Assembly: GCA_032209605.1 (NCBI GenBank)
Contig: JASFXZ010000013.1
Coordinates: 9,259,901-9,323,900 of the forward strand
Reading direction: 5' to 3'
DNA: 64,000 nt
From: Mactromeris polynyma
Taxonomy: Eukaryota > Mollusca > Bivalvia > Venerida > Mactridae
Below the pieces are notes generated by a model, which saw nothing but the letters and a program-made list of their open reading frames with translations, was not told the origin of the DNA and did not search any database. Shown one piece after another: positions 56,829 through 64,000 of the stretch (its first letter is position 1; every line of letters starts with the position of its first letter). A program made the translations under genes and the position numbers.

Positions 56829-57104
56829 TATAAAGCTAATATTTTCTGCAGTTTAATTTCTGTTTGTCATCAAATGAGAATACAACAATCTTTCCACTCT
56901 CTCCACGATTTGCTTACCCCCGTAAAAACTCATCGGATTTATAGCGATCAGAAAATTGATCTGTGTGGCTCTGAATCCGGATTAATCCAGAATTTTAACA
57001 CACATGTATATTATATCTAACAAGAGTGGCAAACTGTCACAAAATACGCCTGTCATAAGTCAGAGCTCAAGAGTTAAAACAAGACAAATTTTAGGTAATT
57101 TCTA

Positions 57105-57475
57105 AAATCAAAGGGTGATAACTCCCGGGTGAATTGAGCCATATGGCTGGTTATCTAACTTGGCCGAGATATTATGCCCACAAACATTTTCACCAAGTTT
57201 GGTAAAGATCGAATGAAAACTCTGACTTAGAGAGCGGACAAGGCTAATTTGGCCAATTTTGGATAATTCAAGGGCCATAATTACGAAGTGCCTTTGGGAG
57301 ATGTGGCTGGTTATCGAACTTGGCCGAGATATTATGCCCACAAACATTTTCACCAAGTTTGGTAAAGATCGGATGAAAACTCCTTGACTTAGAGAGCGGA
57401 CAACATAATAACGCCGCCCGCCCGCCACGGGTGTTCCTACAATACGTCCCGCTTTTCAAACGGGTGTATAAAAAC
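57105..57475. repeat. Two-copy tandem repeat between VPS41 and DDX23
   Basis: Two units of about 170 bp with TGGCTGGTTATC, AACTTGGCCGAGATATTATG and TTTCACCAAGTTTGGTAAAG; followed by GCCGCCCGCCCGCC. Confidence 0.85.
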
Positions 57476-58227
57476 ATAGATAATTATAACAACATAATTG
57501 TTGTATGGTCAGCACATTTATTGATGAATATCTACACATGTATATATGAATTCATTTAATGTTACATTTTCAAATCCATGACATTAGCACAAAAATATAC
57601 TTGAACAAGAGTGTATTACTCAGACAAATTAACCTGATCCTCCTAACCTCTACATGTATTAGCATAATTTCACAGAAGACTGGTTATCTTAATTAATGTC
57701 ATCTCTAATGAGATTAACATCGGCCCTAGTCATATTGATGCACACATTTCGTCGTTTAATAACATATCATGAAAGAAAATCACAAATGGAATGATTTCCG
57801 TAACTGCAATGAAAAATATCGATGATTCTCTCATGGAAAATTATATACCGGTAGTCAGCATAATCGATGTATAATATAGTCATGCATAAAGGACAGGATC
57901 AGGTTAATATGTTCGGACTATACAAGTGAAATCAAACTCGTAACTATTTTTCTTGTATTTTTTCACATACTATATGAAAACAAAAGAATTGGGATGTTTT
58001 TTATCATAAACAAATTTCAGAAATTAATAGACAAAAATCAACAGAAATAATATTTTGTCCATAGCACATAGTACAATATATGTAGTACTTTTGTCCAAAC
58101 TGATCCGCCAATGCCTTTGTGTACTAGAAACACTACAGTATTCAATACTGTCATCAACACGACGGACGACATTCTTAACAGACAATCCATAACATCTCAT
58201 TTTGTAGAAACAATGGACCCGATCTTT
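57476..58227. other. DDX23 3' flank / probable 3' UTR
   Basis: No recognised repeat. It probably contains the DDX23 3' UTR. Confidence 0.4.
57517..57522 (-). promoter_or_regulatory. Possible DDX23 polyadenylation signal
   Basis: AATAAA on the - strand about 0.7 kb downstream of the DDX23 stop, the best-placed hexamer before the repeats at 57.1-57.4 kb begin. Position only; no transcript evidence. Confidence 0.3.
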
Positions 58228-58454
58228 TCAGTTTATAAACAATGTCTCGTCCTTTCGCTTCTTGTAAACCTGCACACCCGGTTTATTCTGCGCATCCGGA
58301 TGGTTGGCAAGTTCCGGTGGACACGACGACACCGGACTAGCCACAATAACTTGTTTCAGATCGTAGAATACCATACTGTCCTCCTTTGTCAGGAAAGTAA
58401 TCGCAACACCAGATTTACCCGCACGACCCGTACGTCCGATACGATGAGTGTAAT
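58228..58454 (-). CDS. DDX23: DDX23 terminal coding exon (motif VI and stop)
   Basis: Two bases plus 74 codons and TGA (58228-58230). [24 protein letters not shown], then the [16 protein letters not shown] tail. The intron before it is 2.6 kb and repeat-filled. Confidence 0.97.
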
Positions 58455-61400
58455 CTGAAAATGATTTTACAAATAAAATGTAACATTTTCAAAACAATTT
58501 CCTCCGTTGTTGAGAGGTGAACTCCTATAGTCCGTCCTATTTCTTGTCATCTCTTTTTCTTTCTTCAACTTAAACTATTGGTGCATTTTGTTCCATACTC
58601 AATTACTAGAATTTTAATCATATTATCGTTGGGGTCGTGGGTTCGAGCCCCTCTGGGTTCAGTAATAAATGTCCATAAGGCCGACAATAAAAATATATTT
58701 GTTTCCCCTTACGCGACCTTAGCCCACCAGGGTAGGAAGATATTTTTTTTCCACAAGCTTAAAATGTGTTCTGTATAGATTTAACATCTTAATAGATTTA
58801 TCTTCATTAGGGTAAGTAAAAATATGATACTTGTAGCTAAAATCGATTTATCCCTGCTTCAATGATTAATTGATGATGTGGCTACTCAACTGACTGGTAT
58901 CAGCGATTCCAGTTTTTTGTACCCAATAGCTATTGTACCGTGGGAATATTCATACCCTGCAATTTTTTTTTTTTGCTAACCTCAATAAAATATTTACGGT
59001 AGGGGTAATTTTCAACGGTCGGTCGTGGGAGGGGAAACAAACAATATTTTATTATTGGCCTAATAAATATGCATATAGCTGCTGTCCCAGGCATTCATAT
59101 AAGCCAAGTGGCATGTCTGTCTTTGAGACATTTAAGTAGCTAAAAATGATCATAACCAATTTTCATCCAAACTTAAGCCAAGAGCATACATTTTTTTTAC
59201 GACTAGTTATTTTTTTTGTCCTATCTTACAGTTTTGAAATGCAGATAATCGTTATGTGCTAATTAACAGTATCATGGATAGGAATTAATGTAAAACAGAG
59301 AATACGTAACTACAGGGAACGCCACATACACAAGACAATAACTCCCCATGCAGACCTCCGTAAAAAAAACAATCCACAAAACATAAGGCACTTAAGGAGG
59401 TAAAAACGTTACACATATTAAGGAACAGAGGCACAAGGAATGGCCCGGCAGACCACAAGGAATAACTAGGAGAATCAAATTGGACAGTGAAGGGAGGGGG
59501 TGGGGGGAATTAATGGATGGAAAAGATCACAGGACAAGACAACTGGCCGCAAAATGCCAAAAATAGGCAGGAAACAATCTGAACACTGTATAAAGTGACA
59601 GAATTGCACAGGGGAAAGGGAAATACATAACACATTCATAACACAAACAGAAACAACAATCATATAGCGAATTACAGCCTTGGAACCGTCGGCAAAAAAT
59701 ACTGGGGGTTTAAATCGATTTAACAGCTAGCTAACCTCACCCTTAATCGCTATATGGTCCTTGATTTCCAACATATATACATAAATTGACTGGTAAGTCT
59801 TTTTGATGTGTTTTCTAATCCTAATGTACTGTAATGTATTTGTATAATACATAGGTTGTCACTGATTCAAATTTTTGCATATCGACGATATTGATATATT
59901 GATAGACAAATATCTACAACATATTGATTGTATTTTTAAATTCCTATAATAGACTATTAACTGCTATATTTCTGTATGTTTATATGTGTATGCCCTACAT
60001 ATTTAAATGTTCAACTTGTATTTGTATGATAACGAGATATCATTTAAGTAATTAATCCATATCTTTAACTTCACAGTATTATATCATATAGCTGACATTT
60101 GGAATGCACTATCCACTAGAGCACTGTTTAACAAGCGGCAATCTACAAAGCAACGTTGCGCTATTTTGGCACAATTAGACTGTACCCATTCTCCCGCCAT
60201 TATATCGATATTTGTATGCATTGAATATCGATCGACAGAAAAATATAGTATCAATGATAGCTCTAATATTACATGTTGCTATATGGTTGAATAAATACAG
60301 TTTAAACTAAAGGTGAATTGGTGTAAATGACTGGTACTGAAAAAATGATAATGTTGAAGAGAGGATGCTCTAGAGAGCCGTTTAGGGGGCGGTTTTACGG
60401 TATGACCAAATTACCTCCCTTTATCGCAATAATATGCATGTTTTCATTTGTTCTCATACTAAAGCAATTGGTGGTAAGTGACTGGTACAGAAAATGATAA
60501 TGTTGAAGAGAGGATGCTCTAGAGAGAGCAGTTTAGGGGGCGGTTTTACAGTATGACCAAATTACCTCCCTTTATCGCAATAATATGCATTTTTTCATTT
60601 GATCTCATACTAAAGCAAATAAGGTTCCTAAATTATAAACCTTGAGTTGGATCGAAAGATTCAAACATACATTTTTCATCTTGGATAGTTCACTAATACA
60701 AATTATCAAATACAACATATTACAAATAGGCAATGGGTCAATAATTGTATTTTATACCAAAGAGATAGTAAGTACGAGATGTTTGAAAAACATTTAGCTC
60801 CCCTAAAGATGCATTACCAGTGAAAGGTACAATTAACCCCTGTGTCATTGTTCTTTAACCTAGTGACCCAAAAATCAGTAGGGTTCCTCTATTACCCACG
60901 CCCAATGTGTACCAAGTTTGAGGAGGGTAGGTCAAGGCGTGTATTGATCGGAAACGAAAAAGTAACGGACAGACTGACCAACATCTGCAAAGCTATATTC
61001 CCTCTCTTCTTCGAAGAGGGGTATGAAAATGAAGAAGCACATACCTTCAATATTTTTAGCCATGTCATAATTAAGGACCAGCGATACATCTTTGATATCG
61101 ATACCACGCCCGGCAACGTCCGTAGCAACCAGTATATCTTTTGTACCATTTTTGAGACTGGCCAAAGCGAATTCTCTCTGTTCCTGTCCTTTACCACCGT
61201 GCAAGGTCGTTGCATTGTGCTGTTGAAATAATTAAAAACATAATAAGACTCTATGGTAACGTTTATAAATCCTAACATAGGAATACACCTGGTCCCATGT
61301 TCACAAAGGATCAGCTGATCTGGATCAAGTTGATCCATTCCAAATTTTGATTATTTTTCTTCCTTTTTTGACAAATTTTAGGATTTTTCATGAAAATAAT

Positions 61401-62088
61401 CGGGAGCCTCGACGACATCGCGTTATAATGGATATCACGCTATAACCGATTGCGTAGTATCGGAGTTGCAGAGTACTCGGTATCATCTGAAATAAATATC
61501 GGGCCACAATGTATCTTCTTATGCAGATTGAATTGAAACTGGCTATTCGAAACCATGTGTTATTCAAAGTAAAATATCGGACCCGATGAATTCGAATGAA
61601 TGAGGTGCAACTGTACATATTCATCCGTGTATCATATACATTACCCTCTTGAGAAATTTTCAAAACCAAAATAACTAAAATCAAGCCGCGGCCGTGGTCC
61701 AGTGGTTAGTGTGCTGGACTTGGAACCCGGCGATCTGGGTTCGATTCCCGGTCGCGGCAGGTCATACCCTTCAATGAAAATTTGACTAAAATGTCGATTT
61801 TCCTCCAGATGTGGAGAAGTTGCCGGCTCCTTGTGGAAGGGTAAGTTAGTACTGGTTAGAATTCAGTCCAGGAAAAACTGGTTAGGTGAACCGGCCGCCG
61901 TATATAATTGAAATATCGTTGAGAAACGGCGTTAAACCCGATGAAACAAACAAACTAAAATCAAGCCAACAATACTTACTCCCATCTTCTCCAGTGATTT
62001 AGCCAACACGTCCACACCTTTCTTTTGATTGACGAAGATAAGTATCGGAGGCTCGATACCAGCTGATAATATCTCCAACAACTTCTTC
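58228..62088 (-). CDS. DDX23: DDX23 / PRP28 DEAD-box helicase, C-terminal three exons (partial)
   Basis: DDX23 is the U5 snRNP RNA helicase that displaces U1 from the 5' splice site during spliceosome activation. Three - strand exons are visible: 61980-62088, 61045-61219 and 58228-58454, encoding about 169 C-terminal residues. The reading is [22 protein letters not shown] (motif IV), [25 protein letters not shown] (motif V), [19 protein letters not shown] (motif VI), then [17 protein letters not shown], the diagnostic DDX23 tail, ending [11 protein letters not shown] and TGA. The RecA1 domain and the RS/KE-rich N-terminus lie beyond the right edge. The gene converges on VPS41. Confidence 0.97.
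58617..58700 (+). mobile_element. tRNA-like SINE remnant
   Basis: GGGGTCGTGGGTTCGAGCCC resembles the head of the 7748-7845 element; only the B-box half is clear. Confidence 0.35.
59310..59690 (-). repeat. Dispersed repeat family J, unexpanded copy
   Basis: Inverse of 45945-46275 and 47070-47100. At the place where the intron 20 copy has its satellite, this copy has a single unit (on the - strand GCATGGGGAGTTATTGTCTT then GTGTATGTGGCGTTCC). Confidence 0.88.
59880..60250. repeat. Dispersed repeat in DDX23 intron
   Basis: Contains GACATTTGGAATGCACTATC and TAGAGCACTGTTTAACAAG, shared with VPS41 intron 2. Confidence 0.7.
60310..60625. repeat. Two-copy tandem duplication, about 166 bp
   Basis: GATAATGTTGAAGAGAGGAT, GCTCTAGAGAG and GACCAAATTACCTCCCTTTA occur twice. 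Confidence 0.9.
60830..61000. repeat. Dispersed repeat next to DDX23 exon
   Basis: Inverse relative of 30560-30680: ACCAAGTTTGAGGAGGGTAG, GTATTGATCGGAAACGAAAA. It ends about 45 bp from the exon. Confidence 0.65.
61045..61219 (-). CDS. DDX23: DDX23 exon (motif V)
   Basis: 58 codons plus one base. [19 protein letters not shown] through [13 protein letters not shown] to NYDMAKNIE. Acceptor TTTCAACAG, donor GTATGT. Confidence 0.96.
61285..61345. mobile_element. Single end of the 63288-63742 MITE family
   Basis: CCTGGTCCCATGTTCACAAA and GATCAGCTGATCTGGATCAA. Confidence 0.65.
61460..61616. mobile_element. MITE family C, diverged
   Basis: GTATCATCTGAAATAAATAT, GGCTATTCGAAACCATGTGT, CCGATGAATTCGAATGAATG. 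Confidence 0.75.
61686..61952 (+). mobile_element. Full-length SINE near a DDX23 splice donor
   Basis: Head CCGCGGCCGTGGTCCAGTGG to GGTTCGATTCCCGGTCGCGG, tail GGCGTTAAACCCGATGAAAC. AACTAAAATCAAG flanks it at 61673-61685 and 61953-61965. The right copy is 14 bp from the exon at 61980. Confidence 0.93.
61980..62088 (-). CDS. DDX23: DDX23 exon (motif IV)
   Basis: One base plus 36 codons. Acceptor CTTGCAG, donor GTAAGT. Encodes the start of RecA2 including [25 protein letters not shown] lies about 14 bases inside the following intron. Confidence 0.95.
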
Positions 62089-62124
62089 CTGCAAGACAAA
62101 TTGAAATACAGTTTATACAGTAGT

Positions 62125-63039
62125 ACAGTAAAACCTCACTTAAAGAGCACCTCAATACTAAGAGCACCTCAATACTAAGAGCACCTCAATACTAAGAGCA
62201 CCTCAATAATAAGACCACCCCAATAATAAGACAACCTCAATACTAAGAGCACCTCAATACTAAGAGCACCTCAATACTAAGAGCACCTCAATACTAAGAG
62301 CACCTCAATAATAAGACCACCCCAATAATAAGACAACCTCAATAATAAGAGCACCTCAATACTAAGAGCACCTCAATACTAAGAGCACCTCAATAATAAG
62401 ACCACCCAAATAATAAGACAACCTCAATACTAAGAGCACCTCAATACTAAGAGCACCTCAATACTAAGAGCACCTCAATACTAAGAGCACCTCAATACTA
62501 AGACCTCCCCAATAATAAGACCATCTCAATAATAAGACCATCTCAATAATAAGACCACCCGAATAATAAGACCACCCGAATAATAAGACCACCTCAATAA
62601 TAAGACCACCTCAATAATAAGACCACCCCAATAATAAGACCACCCCAATAACAAGACCACCTCAATAATAAGACCACCTCAATAATAAGACCACCTCAAT
62701 AATAAGACCACCTCAATAATAAGACCACCTCAATAATAAGACCATCTCAATAATAAGACCATCTCAATAATAAGACCACCCCAATAATAAGACCACCCCA
62801 ATAATAAGACCACCCCAATAATAAGACCACCTCAATAATAAGACCACCTCAATAATAAGACCAGCTCAATAATAAGACCACCCCAATAATAAGACCACCT
62901 CAATAATAAGAACACAATTTTCAAAGTCCGTTTTCCCTATTTTTTTTCTTTATTCAACCTCAATATTAAGACAACCTCAATAATAATTCCAGTTGTCAAG
63001 GGTCCTAAGGGTGGTCACATATTTGAGGTTTTATGGTAC
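62125..63039. mobile_element. MITE family A with large arm expansion
   Basis: Left ACAGTAAAACCTCACTTAAA, right TTTGAGGTTTTATGGTA. From 62140 to 62915 the 17-bp module CTCAATA(A/C)TAAGA(G/C)CAC is repeated about 45 times, with subarrays of AGAGCACC, AGACCACC and CCCAATAATA types. Confidence 0.92.
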
Positions 63040-63217
63040 AGACGGACAATGTTTATTTGACAACCTTCTATCCAAATACTTGGTATCATCCGAAATAAAT
63101 CTCGGGGCCTGATGGTATTTGAGGCATGTCGTATTGATATGGGCCATTCGAAACCATGTGTTATTCGAAATTAAATGTAGGACCCCTTGAATTCCAATGA
63201 ACGAGGTCCGAGTGTAT
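63038..63217. mobile_element. MITE family C, abutting family A
   Basis: ACAGACGGACAATGTTTATT at the left, CCAATGAACGAGGTCCGAGT at the right. Its first bases overlap the last of the family A element. Confidence 0.8.
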
Positions 63218-63287
63218 TTCAACTATGTACAGCAATCAGTTGACCTAAACAATGTTTCCAGAATACCAACAAGGGAGATGTAAGTAA

Positions 63288-63742
63288 CCTGGCCCAGTGT
63301 TCACAAAGAATCAGGTATCAGGATCAAGATCAAATATAGGATCTTTCAAACTTTGTAAAAAAATGATATTAAAGCTGAATATTTTTACTTAATGTTTCAA
63401 ATATAAACATGCTGCAAAAAGGTTGAGACATTAAATTCAAATGTCACGCTTATTAAGAAAAAGATGAAAATTAATAACTAACGATCGATTTTGGAAAATT
63501 TATCCTGATTTGAACCAGATCAGTTTCAATCATAAGTATAATAAATTAATTTCTCAGCATCATGGTGAAGTTTAGTATGTTTTCACAATGTTAATTAGAA
63601 GATTTTTAGGTACGTTTGTGTATGTTTATGAGAAGTACTGGAAAAGGTGACCAATTGCTTCAGGAAAATGGCAAGTATTTTTATGGATCAACTTGATCCA
63701 GATCAGCTGATCCTTAATTCCTTTGTGAACATGGGGCCTGAG
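63288..63742. mobile_element. TIR element, CCTGGCCCAGTGTTCACAAA termini
   Basis: Left CCAGTGTTCACAAAGAATCA and right CCTTTGTGAACATGGGGCCT are inverse; the right inner part has GATCAACTTGATCCAGATCA. No ORF of note. Confidence 0.75.
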
Positions 63743-64000
63743 GTCAATCATCAAGAACTTTCTTTTCTTGGTATACTGTATTTTGCGTAAGTCTATTTCT
63801 GTGTACAACCAGCACTCGATTATTAAACCATCGTTTTTTCCATAATAGTACACAGTCATAGAATGCAGCAAAAATAATTTAAAGCTATAAAGTATCCTGG
63901 GCTCTAGAAACTTTCTTTAAATACAGTTGTCCCAGACTAGTGCACATGTTCATTTTGACTTGTCCGTCATGGGAGGCTAGTTGTACGAGCATAGAATAGG
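63743..64000. other. DDX23 intron, no recognised feature
   Basis: No further DDX23 exon is visible; the next upstream exon must lie beyond the window. Confidence 0.5.

Noticed and set aside
58111..58458. + strand ORF of 115 codons
   Set aside because: Antisense shadow of the DDX23 terminal exon.
60892..61338. - strand ORF of 148 codons over the DDX23 exon
   Set aside because: It is in a different frame from the helicase motifs; the true exon frame is the one encoding [10 protein letters not shown].

Overview
The window is about two thirds A+T, with intron-rich genes, GT-AG splice sites, tRNA-headed SINEs and very many short inverted-repeat DNA elements and minisatellites. This is an animal nuclear genome. 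The SINE body (ending in a GGCGTTAAACCC-type tail) and several of the dispersed repeat families are of a kind I associate with molluscs, so a marine mollusc, probably a bivalve, is the best guess. The species cannot be named from the sequence alone.

Two genes are certain. (1) VPS41, + strand, 24893-55979: 26 coding exons reconstructed by hand, joining in one continuous frame to 861 codons. The order is an acidic N-terminus, a WD40-type beta-propeller, an alpha-solenoid/clathrin-heavy-chain-like repeat and a C-terminal RING-H2 finger. (2) DDX23 (PRP28 family DEAD-box helicase of the U5 snRNP), - strand, 58228-62088: only the last three coding exons (helicase motifs IV-VI and the C-terminus) lie in the window, and the gene runs off the right edge. 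The two genes converge and are about 2.2 kb apart. Left of VPS41 there is a good candidate exon of a divergent - strand gene encoding a membrane-protein fragment (24331-24512). Two weaker - strand exon candidates (19542-19637, 10545-10643) have compatible phases and could belong to it. I do not recognise the family.

Layout: 1-24 kb is mostly repeats: a 2.2-kb foldback element with 17-bp satellites in both arms (1633-3841), a 2.5-kb non-autonomous DNA transposon (12940-15430), and many MITEs. 24.3-24.9 kb is a possible divergent promoter zone. 24.9-56 kb is VPS41, whose introns carry an unusual series of private tandem arrays. 56-64 kb holds the convergent gene ends and more repeats.

The strongest unexpected signals are: (a) a 66-bp, in-frame, fourfold tandem duplication of the 3' end of VPS41 exon 18 together with its splice donor, giving four identical candidate donors; (b) a 21-bp array whose last unit is the acceptor of exon 17; (c) an open read-through of 84 codons into intron 8 ending in a stop and an AATAAA; (d) several MITE families with a common ACAGT(M)(R)(R)ACCT-type terminus and a shared 17-bp modular period, which have expanded into satellites; (e) a satellite in intron 20 whose single-copy ancestral unit is still visible in another copy of the host repeat at 59.3 kb; and (f) a 2.5-kb element carrying six copies of GGGGACGGACATTAC in both orientations.
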